Translations under genes and position numbers: made by a program
The notes under the pieces: generated by a model
What the model was told of the DNA's origin: nothing
The model's input: only the letters and a program-made list of their open reading frames with translations
Databases searched by the model: none
Shown: piece after piece, positions 1-10,796 of the stretch
Numbering within the stretch: position 1 is the stretch's first letter
How the letters are laid out: each line of letters opens with the position of its first letter
DNA from: Saccharomycopsis fibuligera x Saccharomycopsis cf. fibuligera
Taxonomy: Eukaryota; Ascomycota; Saccharomycetes; Ascoideales; Saccharomycopsidaceae
NCBI GenBank assembly: GCA_001936135.1
Contig: CP012815.1
Span: 310,001-374,000, forward strand
Direction of reading: 5' to 3'
DNA: 64,000 nt

Positions 1-494
1 GGCTCATTGAAGAAGCACGTAAGCGTGGTTTGGATAAATCTGACAAGGCTACTAACTTGGATAATGATGATTACGATAGTGCAGATGAACAAAAATTGGC
101 ACAACAGATAAATAGCTCCAGCACCAATGACTATGATGCTTTTTACAATTCCGTCAAGTTTGCTAAAGAGGACAAGCAAAATAAGAGAAAGCAAGCCCAT
201 AAGCAAGCAGTCAAAGCTGCCAAAGAAGGTAAATTGGCAGATATCATGGCTGATGAAAATATTGGAAATGATGGTAAGAGAGCTATTAATTATCAGATCT
301 TGAAGAATAAAGGTTTGACGGCGAAAAGAAAGAAGGAAACGCAGAATTCCAGAGTTAAGAAGAGAAAGAAGTATGAACAAGCTCAAAAGAAACTTAAATC
401 GGTCAGACAAGTGTTCAAGGGTCAACAGGGTGCTTATGGTGGTGAAAGCACTGGTATTAAGAAGAACTTGTCTAGAAGTGTTAAGCTCAAGTGA
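1..494 (+). CDS. SAS10: Sas10/Utp3 C-terminal part (5' end outside window)
   Basis: The frame is open from the first bases of the window (codons in phase with position 3) and stops at 494, giving about 163 residues of the protein's C-terminus. The last ~75 residues match the Sas10 C-terminal domain: a basic helix with RAINYQILKNKG, then KRKKETQNSRVKKRKKYEQA, and a closing GAYGGESTGIKKNLSRSVKL. Upstream is an acidic DYDSADEQ stretch. Sas10/Utp3 is a nucleolar component of the U3 snoRNP / small-subunit processome needed for 18S rRNA maturation. The very Lys/Arg-rich tail fits RNA binding in the nucleolus. No internal ATG is needed because the start lies to the left of the window. It converges on MSH5, with 171 bp between the two stops. 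The domain is seen in the sequence; the function is taken from the family. Confidence 0.87.
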   Translation, partial: LIEEARKRGLDKSDKATNLDNDDYDSADEQKLAQQINSSSTNDYDAFYNSVKFAKEDKQNKRKQAHKQAVKAAKEGKLADIMADENIGNDGKRAINYQILKNKGLTAKRKKETQNSRVKKRKKYEQAQKKLKSVRQVFKGQQGAYGGESTGIKKNLSRSVKLK

Positions 495-665
495 AGTATG
501 GCTGCTAATTTGTAAAAGAAGTCTTACATTATTTTTTTTAAATCTTTTATCTGTTCAGTTTCTTGTTTAATTTATGCATTTTTTTTTTTTGATAGCGCTT
601 ACCATGGGCCATTATCTATACTAATGTAATATAAATCATATTTCTATCATTCTTTATCAATAACG
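495..665. other. SAS10-MSH5 convergent intergenic spacer
   Basis: 171 bp between two stop codons that face each other. It is AT-rich, with a T-run near 579-590 that, read either way, resembles the A/T-rich 3'-end signals of yeast genes. No gene is visible. Both transcripts must end here, so overlapping 3' UTRs are likely. Confidence 0.5.
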
Positions 666-3600
666 TTATAGTGACAATAACTCTGACATTTTACTGTTGA
701 GATCAGCTACTGACAAACCGTTCAACTCATTAATATCAAGGTTCAAGAACCGTTTAACTACTTGTTTCTAAATGGACTGTGGTCAGTCATTATTGTATTA
801 TACTAAGAACAAAGACACAAAGGTCTTGACATACCGCAACCACTATATTATTCTCCTCATGGGGCGCTAGCTCAGTAAACAATTCTTTTGGGTCCTCTCC
901 ATTGTCAAGTCTCCTAGCTATCCGTTTTGCTTTAGCTATGATGTTGTCTTTAATGCCGCACACTTGAGCACAGCTCAACAAAAAAAAAAAAATATTAGTA
1001 AATTGGTGGCTATGAACATAGATGTCTCGTTGGCTTTGTCATAAGCTTGACCAAATATTCAAAGAATTATATCACTTACTATATACCAAAACTTCCAGTA
1101 GCTATCCCGTCTTCCAGTCTATACAAATACGTGATAGATTCATCTGAGAATCTGCTCTCATTCTTGCTACCCGCCCTCTTGGTGAAGCAAATACTCATAT
1201 GATGATGCTTCATCCCCGGCAACTCAGTTCCTAGTATTCTGGGGCTGAAAATTTCCTTGAAATGAGTAGCAGCCACCACTCTGGGGCAATTTCTCTGTTG
1301 TGCCAAGTTTTTCATAATTGCTGCAAACAAAACAGGCCCATCACAAATATCAGTTCCTTTCCCAAACTCATCAATCACTATCAATGACTTTTCTGTACGC
1401 AATTGTAAGCATTTGGATATTTGATGACAATCAATCATAAAGGTGCTTTGGGTTTTGTTAACGGTTTCTCGAGTCATTATGCGGGTTAAAATCTTGTCTA
1501 CCATACCAATTTTGGCATTTTTGGCGGGCACAAACCTATTTTGTATGTGTTAGTGGGTTTATATCAACCATTTCTCATTTAAAATATAAAGCTGTGTGCG
1601 TGCTGAAAGAAAAGGTTCAGTGCTTACGATCCAATTTGTGCCATAATAACGATTAAAGCAACTTGAGTAACATACACCGACTTGCCAGAAAAATTAGCTC
1701 CCGTCAACATTAAAATTCTCTCACTATCCAACTGCCAATTTTCCAACTCACTTGTATTGGTTTGCAAGTGAATCTTGTTTGGAATGTAAGCAGACTCAAC
1801 AATTGTTTCGTATAACGGATGTCTACTTTCTTCCACTTGCAAGTCAATTCCGATAGTCATTTCTGGTCTGCAATAATTTTCATTAACAGCAACATGAGCA
1901 AGGCCCAAATAACAATCCAACTCAGCAAAAAGTTTACCGGAAATAAGTAATGTTGGTTGATGAGCTGTTACAATTTCCTGCTGCAAATTATGTAAGATTT
2001 CTATTTCCAAATCACATATAATGTTGTAAATGTCGCCGTAAGCATCATCCATTTCTGCAACTTTGTTATTCTTGAAAAATATGGTTGTTGTTGTTCTAAA
2101 CACTTCCTCCCATTGCATATTGTTAGTTAATTCATCAAAAGGCAAGTCTAAGCTATTTCCGTACTCATCTGCGGTGTTAACTAAAAGCAAGTATCCCAAT
2201 TGTGGGATGTATGCTGCATTCACTAATTTTTGCAATTGGAGGGGAAACTGTCCAGCGGCATCCGTGGCGGCTTGATTAAGTATTTCATCAAGATCATTGT
2301 ATAATTTTTTCTTTTCGTCCAAAATGCTGCTAATTTGTTGATTTATGACTAATTTGCCTTCTAGTTTTGATGACTCAAAATCGATAATTGTTACCAAGTC
2401 TCCCAAAATTTTTTGAAATTCCGTTATTGGACACTGTTCGTATATATAGGAAATGATACTCTGTGAATCTGTGTTGCAAATTTTACCAATTAAGGAGGAG
2501 ATATTATTAATAATAAAAATTCCCTTTTGAACATACTTTCTCAAGTTCTCCCAATCTACCAATCCAAGTTTGTTACTGGAAGTTAAGGATAGCAACTGAA
2601 AAATGTTTGGCAATCCGTGCATCAACTTTCGCAAATCAGCAACACAATCAACATTTTTCGAATCAGCCAAAAACTCAACTGTGTTATGTCTCTGTCTAAT
2701 TTGGTCAATATTATAAAGTGGCATTGTAATCCAAGTTTTGAGTAGCTTTGATCCAATGGAAGATCCAGTGCAGTTAAGCAAGTCATATACGCTAGTTTTG
2801 GCATTCTTGACAAGTTCACCATATCTAGTGTTTGTATTGGGCAATACTTGCAATGCATACAATGAATCTTGGTCAATGAACATGTGGTTTTGCAAGTTTA
2901 TAGTTTCAACGTATTGGATGATTGAAATATCAAAGCCATCATTATCAATTGTTAGATCTCTGCTAGCTTCCAAATGGTTCACAAGTCCACTAAATGCTTT
3001 CAATGCAACATTCAGCTCAGGAGAGCTCTGCAAGTTTTGTAACGTTGACTTCAAAATAGTGTTATTTTTGTAGTGCCGTTCAGATATTTTGAAAAGTAAC
3101 AAAGAGATAAATTCATGGGCTTCCTTTGTGCTGAAAAATTCCTTTAATGGCCTTACCTGAATATCGAAATCAAAGACGTTTTTACAATTGGAATCAACAT
3201 GACTAGGAACCTCCATCAAATATTGCTGAGTGGAGGCGTTTTGTTTGCATTTAGTTGAACCTAATAAGATAGAATGCAAATAGTCATACAAGTCAGCTGT
3301 AGTGATAATAATTGAGGGCTGGATCTGAGAAACTATGTTTTGTATGACATCAGTAATATGGTCTTTGTTAATAGCTATTGATTCTTCAGTAAGCCACAAG
3401 TTGAAATCTTCCACAATGCAAAGCCGAGACTCGCTGGTGTTAAGCGCCACTGCTGCAAGTTTTCCGTGGTAAAAATCAATCGCGAGTATAATATTGTGGC
3501 TAACCATTGCGTTTCTGTTCCGTGTACTTAGTTCGTGCTCCTCAGCAGCGGTATTGATTATTACTTCTGGAGTTTTATGGGAGACAAATAGTCGTTGACT

Positions 3601-4509
3601 GCTTTTGTTTGATGCAGCAGAGACTGTGGAACTTCCGGTCAAATTAGGGACTTTTTGTGAAGGCAGCATTGTACGATTAGCTGAGGAAGTGGTTGGAGCC
3701 GCTGTTGGCTCTGGCGAGTTGATACCCATAGACTTTTGGTGGTCTTCACGTAAACGTACTGGCCATGTTATGAGTGGATTGGTAATGTTTTGGAAAAGAA
3801 CGTCTTGATTGGTATTACTATCATTTCCATAGTCACCAGCCACTTCTTCTGTCTGGATGTGGTGATCTTGGTGCTGAAGAACATACTGCTCCTGTAAATA
3901 CAAACCGTCTTTTTGATTTAACGACTCATCAAAAGCAGAAGACTGTACTGTCTTATTTATACTATTATTCATAATATTCTGCGGGCTAACCGTTGTCAAT
4001 GAGGAACCTATTGTTGAGTCACTGTGACCATCCATAGTAGTGTGGTTGAATAAAGAGGGTTGAATGATATACTGGTTACTATTTTCCACATCAACAACTT
4101 CGCTAAGTAGCGGCAAGTTAGCCAATTCTAATTCCGGATTCACTTGTGACCCCCTCTCAAAGTCAAATAGGCTTGAACCTTGATGTTTGTAAGTATATGA
4201 CATAATTTCGGAGTTGGAATCAGAAATAAGATGACTCTTTGCAGTGCTAAATTTTTGGGTTTCTTCAGTAACCGGGCTATAAACCAAGCAAGGCTCATTA
4301 TCGTTATCGCTGTGACTGTTATTGTCCATTGGTGGCAATGAAAAGTCACTGGTAGAGGTACCGGTAATAGAGCGGCTAATATTGGCGGTATAATGACAAC
4401 TAGCCTCAGCACTACATGCGCCTTCAAGAAGCATAAGTCTTCTTCTTTTGCTACCACCAAATTCCTGCCTTCTGTTTTGACTTCCGTCATGTTGGCGACG
4501 AGGTGTCAT
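666..4509 (-). CDS. MSH5: MutS homologue Msh5, four exons
   Basis: Meiotic MutS-family ATPase. With Msh4 it stabilises Holliday-type intermediates and promotes crossovers; it has no mismatch-repair role. Exons read from the sequence: 4509-1628, 1535-1080, 973-835, 767-666 (1,192 aa). Introns of 92, 106 and 67 nt have donors GTAAGC, GTAAGT and GTATGT, branch-like CACTAAC, TACTAAT and GACTGAC, and AG acceptors. All joins keep frame and restore Msh5 motifs: Walker A GANFSGKS, then the FVPA block across intron 1; Walker B LIVIDEFGKGTD; FGIYCAQVCG across intron 2; KQVVKRFLNLD across intron 3. The start is the first ATG in frame (4509); the frame is open further upstream without another ATG. About 300 N-terminal residues are Ser/Asn/Thr-rich, low in complexity and absent from the 901-aa S. 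cerevisiae protein, so a later start is possible. The MutS core and C-terminus are firm; the N-terminus is not. Confidence 0.9.
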
Positions 4510-4838
4510 TGAGCTTTGAGATTGGTCTCGTAGTTGTGCGGATTGAATATTACAAAGGTGGCAAAACAGTATACTCAACCTGGTATTGCAATCTGGTGGT
4601 GCCAAAATACAAAAGAATATTTAGAGAAAAAAATGTGTTTGCGAGTAAAAGCTAAGCGCCGGCGCCACCAAAATTTCTCAAAAAAGCTTTGTATGTGTTG
4701 ATTTGCGATTATGCGTCTGCTTTTAAAGCTACAGATGCATTAAGCTACGAAATTACAGCCGCCACTTATCAACACCCACTCTTTTGCACATGAAATATAC
4801 AAAATGTCATGCCATTCTTTCACAATATTTGACAGCAC

Positions 4839-4883
4839 AACGCTTCGGTGGGCAACGCTTCGGTGGGCAACGCTTTGGTGGGC
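4839..4883. repeat. 15-bp unit repeated three times upstream of MSH5
   Basis: Unit AACGCTTCGGTGGGC is repeated exactly at 4839-4853 and 4854-4868, and with one change at 4869-4883. It lies 330-375 bp upstream of the MSH5 start and is much more GC-rich than its surroundings. It could be a cluster of protein-binding sites; no known yeast factor site is recognised with confidence. Confidence 0.8.
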
Positions 4884-5156
4884 TCCGGCGTCATCAACCA
4901 GAAGTGGTATCACAACATGCATGATTCTACATGAAAAAGATGGCGATTGCCCAAGTTTTCGCCAGTTGAACTTTAATCTGATTTAGCTTGAGACTCTCTA
5001 CTATTTTGCTTCTCTTTTACTCTCTTGTGGTTTCTACATTCACCCTCATAGATTGATTTCTTAGTTGCTTCATAATATATTTAGGCCAATTTTCTAATAA
5101 TTGTAATAATAATACTAACAAGTACTGATAAAGTTGTTGAAAGAGAAGTAAAGACA

Positions 5157-5161
<5 letters not shown>

Positions 5162-5193
<32 letters not shown>
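5162..5193. repeat. (AC)16 microsatellite
   Basis: Uninterrupted AC dinucleotides, 32 bp, in the spacer between ADH and MSH5. Likely length-polymorphic. Confidence 0.95.
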
Positions 5194-5195
<2 letters not shown>

Positions 5196-5308
5196 ATAAA
5201 TCAAGAGAGGGCGCAACCTTAATCAACAATTGTAAAAAAAAAAAAAATTTTTTTTTCTTTAATTTTGCATTAAGGTATATTTACCATCATCAGTTTGTTA
5301 CCTCGTAT

Positions 5309-6439
5309 TTACTTTTCAGTGTCCAAGACATATCTACCAACGATCTTGCCTTGTTCCATCAACTTGTAAACATCTCCTAGTTGACTCAATCCAACAACTT
5401 TGATTGGGGAGTGCACAAGGCCTCTGGTAAAGTAGTCAATAGCTTCTCTAGTATCAGCTCTGTTACCAACATAAGAACCAATAATCTTGATAGATTTAAC
5501 AACATGACTAAAGACGTCTGTTTTGACCACGGCATCAGCTGGTAAGCCAACAAGCACAACCTTACCTGTTGGTCTGACATATTGCACCGATGCGCCCATG
5601 GCCTTGTCACTAACACTAACATTAATGACACCATGAGGACCGCCGTTAGTAGCTTCTTGCACAGCTGCAACTAAGTCATTGGTCTTGGTAAAATCAACAA
5701 ATTTTTCTGCACCCAATTCTTTAGCAGCTGCTTCCTTCTCAGCCCCACCATCGATACCAATGACACGGTAACCCATAGCCTTGGCGTATTGGACAGCAAG
5801 GGTACCCAAACCACCACCAGCACCTGAAATAGCCACCCATTGGCCCTGTTGCAAGTCTGCGCTCTTCAATGCTTTGTAAACAGTGACACCTGCGCACAAA
5901 ATTGGAGCAATACCAGCCAAGTCAGCTCCTTTTGGAATCTTTGCAGCTTGCACTGCATCAGCGGTAGCGTATTGTTGGAAAGAACCGTCATGAGTGTAAC
6001 CAGATAAGTCAGCGTGAGCACAGTTGGACTCATGACCTTGTTCACAATATTCACAAGATTGACAGGAGCCATTCAACCATTTAATACCTGCAAGATCACC
6101 AACTTTGAAATGTGTAACAGCATTACCAACAGCAACAACTTCACCAGCACCTTCGTGACCACCAACTAATGGCAACTTAGTTGGTAATGGCCAGTCACCT
6201 TTCCAGGCGTGCAAGTCAGTATGGCAGACGCCAGAGTACTTGACATTAACTAAAATTTCATTTGGTTTTGGCTTTGGCACAGGAATGTCTCTGTATTCTA
6301 ATGGGCCCCCATTTGTGTCAAACACCACTGCCTTTTGTGAGGTTGGAATGGCAAGTCTAGCAAACGGAGTGGTGGAAAAGTTTCTTCCAGAAGCTCTAAT
6401 CAAAAAGGATTGGTTGGTTTTTGTAATTGATTTAAACAT
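5309..6439 (-). CDS. ADH: Zinc alcohol dehydrogenase, probably mitochondrial
   Basis: 376 aa from the ATG at 6439. Family: tetrameric yeast zinc ADH, interconverting ethanol and acetaldehyde with NAD(H). Catalytic zinc ligands are C72, H95 (in GGHEGAG) and C182. Four structural-zinc cysteines are C126, C129, C132 and C140. The nucleotide-binding glycines GAGGGLG are at about 206-212. The first ~30 residues ([20 protein letters not shown]...) are basic, Ser/Thr-rich and free of acidic residues. They precede the usual cytosolic ADH start, so they look like a mitochondrial presequence, as in S. cerevisiae Adh3. Length and motifs are complete. The yeast Adh1-Adh5 paralogues cannot be told apart from sequence alone, so the number is left open. 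A TATA element lies 116 bp upstream. Confidence 0.93.
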   Translation of the reverse strand: MFKSITKTNQSFLIRASGRNFSTTPFARLAIPTSQKAVVFDTNGGPLEYRDIPVPKPKPNEILVNVKYSGVCHTDLHAWKGDWPLPTKLPLVGGHEGAGEVVAVGNAVTHFKVGDLAGIKWLNGSCQSCEYCEQGHESNCAHADLSGYTHDGSFQQYATADAVQAAKIPKGADLAGIAPILCAGVTVYKALKSADLQQGQWVAISGAGGGLGTLAVQYAKAMGYRVIGIDGGAEKEAAAKELGAEKFVDFTKTNDLVAAVQEATNGGPHGVINVSVSDKAMGASVQYVRPTGKVVLVGLPADAVVKTDVFSHVVKSIKIIGSYVGNRADTREAIDYFTRGLVHSPIKVVGLSQLGDVYKLMEQGKIVGRYVLDTEK

Positions 6440-8978
6440 TTTAAATTGCGTGCTGTATGTAGTACTATGAGTTACAGTTGAGAGGAAAAAAAAAGTATCT
6501 GCTGATGAAAAGACAGAATTGGAGACAGGAAAAGTGTCTTATGGGGACAGTCAGTATATATAGTCTCACGGGGAGGAAAAATTCTAAGAAGCGAACAAGG
6601 CGGAGACAGAAAAAGTAGGCCCAAGGGAATGGATTTGCCCCACATAGGACGTGGCTGCATATATTGTCTGTAAGCGCTCTGGGGTAATCCAGCTACTAGT
6701 GCTATAAAGTGAGTGTGGGTGGTGATTGTGGTGATTGTGTTGATTGTGGATCATTGGTGGTGAACGAGTGCATGTTCGTGGATGCACCACCATGCTGCAG
6801 AGTGACGCACACGTCCCTAGCTACCCGGCCAGATCAGGCTGTCTGCACAGAGTTGCAAAAATGCGGGTCTGCAAAAAATCCACTGTGTTTTTAGTATGAA
6901 CTAAGGGGATGCACACACCCTCTGGAGACATTATGTCACATGCGATGCAGACATGGTACTTTATATATACAGGGGTGGAATGGCCACTGGACCAATGGAA
7001 TTGCCGCACTTGTGCCAAACAACTCCACTTTGACAGGCATTTCAGCCGCGCGTCACAGAATCATCAATCATCAGCAAATAACAACACTTACACGAACAAC
7101 TAAACAGCGCAGTCGCCAGATCCCAACTCTTTTAGCCAACTAGAACTGCTCCATTTACTTCCGGATGAACGAAGTCATGGACCAACCACACCCACACCCA
7201 CACGCGAGTGAATGTACAAAACTTGGGGAAGCTCAACAGTCAACAAAAGCTTAATTTCCATTTAATGCTTACAGTATCAGGCTCCTGGATACTTTCCACA
7301 TTTCCTCCTCTATATATTTTAGGCTGGTTGAAGTGCCACCGGCCAGCGTTTCTCAGAAAGATCAGTCTGCTGAAAGCTGAGGTTTACTCTTATCCCTTAC
7401 ACCACCACCTTTTCATCTTGAGTATGCCAGTCGTGTATGCATATTAGTTCAACTTGGTTATACTCTCGTACTTCTTGCCCTCTGCTCGTAAGCGCTGGTG
7501 ACGGGGGTGTAATCAATTCGCTGTGATTGGTCAGCGCACTGAACAAAGAGAAGCCCGTTTTACTTAGCTGTTTACTTTGTGGTCGTTTCTGCCCCGCATT
7601 TTCTGTCAGTCGACGCTTCTAAATTTGTTTTGCTCCAGTAGACAGTAGGCCCGCCAAAGTGGCTTCTTTCATTGTTTTAAATACTTAGGTGCCGCAGCAG
7701 CGGTTTTGCCCCTCTTACAACTCGCGCTACCTGGCTGACTCCCCAAATTGTGATTCTCTAATGACCCTACATGTTTTGCAGATAGAAACTCTCTGTTAAC
7801 CATAGACCATTCCCCGAAGCCGAGAGTGCCTATAGACAGAGCAGATTAATTTTTTTTTTATGAACGACACAAGTTATGTCCTGCTGTCTGTTTTCACAGA
7901 CACCAACATGCCAAAAAAAAAAAAAAGAGAACCAAGAAAAAAAGGAAAATCAACAGCAAAATGCAGTTAAATAGTATTATTAAAGCGAATTTTCGAGTTG
8001 AAAATTGCTGTTGCTTGTTGCGATAATAATAAAAAGTAAAAACAAAAAAGTAAGCGCGACGAAAATTAGGCTTTTTAGTTTTTTATGTAGGTTTTAGACT
8101 AGAAATTGCGGTGCAGACAAACCCCAGTTTTTCACAAACATATTAGGTTTTCAAAAACGTACTAGTTTTTCGATAAAGGAGTAGCAGGAAAATAAACAAC
8201 AAAAAAAAAAAAAAAAAAAAAAAAAGAAAAGGGAAAAGAAAGATAAAATTGCTTAAGAACAACTCTTTGCTAGACATTTCATCACATACGAGAAGTTTCT
8301 CAATCCACAGTATGCCTTTCACTCTATAAACAGTAACCAATTACAACCTTTACATGGAGAAGAAGAAGAACTAAATAACGAATAACCCTGAAAAACACCG
8401 AACAATTCCTTTACCTGAAGATGAACCTAGCTCTTGTAAGCAGAGTTTTGAAGTTTATGGGCTACGGTTTATCAGCACAGTGGCTACAGGATAATATTGT
8501 AATCGAAACAATCGGTTTAGCCAGAAGCTTTAAAGTTACCTAAGAAAAAAAAAATTCTTTTTTTTTAAAAAATCATTCGCTACTAGACATGTAGCCGGCT
8601 ACCTCTAGTGACTAGAACACTCCGGTCGGGAACCCTCGAGAGACTTACCGCACCTCGAGATTCTTCCGAGGGCACTAGAACATCCAAACACCTTATGAGT
8701 GTGGGTGTATGGGTGTTCTAATGTACACCCGTGATCATATGATTACATGATAGGTACTCGCCATGCAGAGGTGAGAAGAAGCTGATGCAAAAGCTTCGTG
8801 GCCTGCGACAATATGCGTGCTGAAATGCAAGTATTATTCAACTCAGTAGTTGCTACTAACTTACTTTATTGTTTTTACTTTACTATTCTTACTGTATTAT
8901 TCTTACTTTCCTACTCTTACGCTGCTATTCTTATTAATCGCTTCAGCAGTATTTCACAGATTTGTCTTACGGTTTTCT
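6440..8978. other. Long gene-free region upstream of ADH
   Basis: About 2.5 kb. Short open frames here have no recognisable content. 6440-7200 is presumably ADH promoter. An A-run of 25 lies at 8201-8225 and a C/A-rich CACACCCACACCCACACG stretch near 7188-7205. 8590-8760 is a GC-richer block with several CTAGT/ACTAG and CTCGAG words that I could not assign. No tRNA or gene was seen. Confidence 0.5.
6555..6562 (-). promoter_or_regulatory. TATA element of ADH
   Basis: TATATATA, 116 bp upstream of the ADH start codon, on the promoter side. Spacing fits a yeast TATA-driven gene with a 40-90 nt leader. AGGGG (STRE-type) pentamers at about 6904 and 6971 lie further up and might add stress control, which is inference. 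Confidence 0.55.
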
Positions 8979-9290
8979 TAGTCAGCAGCTTCACCATATA
9001 CCACGACTCTGGTATATACCGTATACCAATACTTTGGGGTTAAAGTCATTACGATGCTCAAGTTGACATAAAGGCAGGCCAAGTACAAATCAAGAAAAGT
9101 AGAGTCACACAGACTGATTTATAACAATATTAGTCAGCAGCTTCACCTTATTTTCTGTGTTACATAATCAGAATGAGTCTATACCAATCGTCTGGTACAC
9201 ATAATATACCAATACTATGGTTTGAAAGTCATAATGGTGTGACAGTGCATGTATTTGCACAACTGACATGAAGACAGAACAAGCACCAAT
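8979..9290. repeat. Diverged tandem duplication, two copies
   Basis: Blocks starting with TAGTCAGCAGCTTCACC at about 8979 and 9131 share the same order of words: ACCAATACT(T/A)TGG followed by an AAGTCAT, then a (T/C)TGACAT(A/G)AAG segment. The copies are strongly diverged. The second overlaps the old Ty3-like remnant to its right, so the duplication probably arose within decayed element sequence. Confidence 0.5.
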
Positions 9291-10140
9291 GAAAGAAAGC
9301 AGAAACATGCTCCAGATTATTATATATTTAGATATGTTTGTTGGCAGGTGAGTTAGGATATACATATGGAGTAACTGTCCGAAGCTGAGTGCGGGCATTA
9401 GTGGACATTGTTATACCTGCGTGCTATAAATGAGCTACTTATTTGCAGTACATGTCTTGCATTGGTGAACAAGTTCTGTCATAATTTTCTGCATCCTGGT
9501 GAAAAAGATGTAACTCACTAGCTCAGCAATTGTTTTTTGTTGACCTAAAGGAGGTTCTACCAGGCAAATGTATGTAGTTATCAGTAATTTCTTTGACTAT
9601 TGGGGTACCACAGCGAGTGTGAAACTTTTAATACTTAGGGGCAAGATCTTCGTCCATTTCCCATTGTAACATGCAATACTCTGGTGTATCCTGATACTGG
9701 CTTAATAAACCATCAGCTGGATTTTGTTGTGATCTAATTGGACAGAATGTGAACTGAAAATCGGCTAACTAGGATAACTACCTGTATAGCTGTGTTTCTA
9801 GACGCTCATATTGTTTTTGGCTTATAAATTCCACAATTTTATTATCAGTATAAATTCAAATGTATCGATCCGATGTTAAATAACCAAAGCGTTGTGACAC
9901 TAGTACAACTGAATAAGGTTCTTTTCGCCAAATTGGCCACATAATTGCATCATCAGCTGTATTTGAAGCATTGCAATCAATGTAAATATTAGCATCAGAA
10001 ATTAGGTAGAATAAAATTGATTTTAGGGCAAGAGCATCTTGGAATTGTTGAACAGATCGCGTAGCTCTTGTGACATTTTATTTGCGATTTCCTTTAGTGA
10101 ACTCACATAAACCTTGAAAATTTCAAGCACAGCGGGCTTC
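9160..10140 (-). mobile_element. Old Ty3/gypsy-type pol remnant
   Basis: Fossil on the minus strand, heavily broken (many breaks). Parts recognisable in order: RNase H (a QFQDALALKS block followed by IYIDCNASNTADDAI, and a YTDNK word), a connector with NPADGLLS, which corresponds to the usual xNxxADxLSR, and the integrase zinc-binding tail HQCKTC. The order is that of Ty3/gypsy pol. It looks much older than the elements in the right half of the window. Its boundaries are approximate. Confidence 0.5.
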
Positions 10141-10389
10141 TTTTTTTGATTGTCTCCAACCTTTACTAATTATTTCCCATTTTTTGTTTTATTTCTTTAA
10201 CGGATGACAATATAATTTTCAAATGCTCTCTGTCTTTTGAGGACTCACCTAAGTGCTTTTCTATTAATTGCTATTGCTTGTCGCTTTTGTTTATTCTTTA
10301 GTAGTATATTCAAAGCCCCATATCAAGAATGAGTTATGAGTGACATATGGCACTCATTTTTGTGCAACGAAGTACAGTGCAAGGGGATA

Positions 10390-10796
10390 TGTTGGAAGTA
10401 CACCAAGTATTATCCTTTGTACTGTTCATTATGTACACTTTCCTTCTCAGGTAACCTACATTTTGCCGTCGAGAACTTTCAAACGCATGCATAATTAGTA
10501 AGTTGAACAACATTTAAGATGTAATGAACCTTTTTTTGATGGTGTGACCATTATGGATGAAAAATGAAATAAGTATATATAATCTCATGCAAGACAACAC
10601 TTTTATTTAGTGATATAGCTTATAATAAAAGTAAGGAAAATAAGTTCAGTTTCACTGGTCAGCTAAGCTTCATTACGTAACAAATATTCCAGTAAGTGGC
10701 TACCCTTCACTACTAGAGGCGGATTGATCCAACGAGTGCTACGCAGAGGAGAGCACCTCAGGTATGGGTAGCAGATATAGTCAATATACTCTGACA
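10390..10796 (+). repeat. Family C LTR (5')
   Basis: 407 bp, TGTTGG...CTGACA. Contains a TATATATAATC element near 10576 and ends directly before a TGG-initial primer-binding-like sequence. Confidence 0.8.

Larger units (their letters stand above)
4510..5308. other. MSH5 upstream / ADH downstream region
   Basis: 799 bp with no gene. On the minus strand it is at once the 3' flank of ADH and the promoter region of MSH5. It contains a 15-bp triplicate repeat and a CA microsatellite, listed separately. No canonical TATA close to the MSH5 start was picked out. Confidence 0.5.

Noticed and set aside
4509-4605. MSH5 start upstream of 4509
   Set aside because: The frame is open further up but contains no ATG; a non-ATG start would be needed.
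6909-7447. Short open frames between ADH and the left repeats
   Set aside because: No conserved motif, no composition bias, and they overlap each other in different frames of a promoter region.
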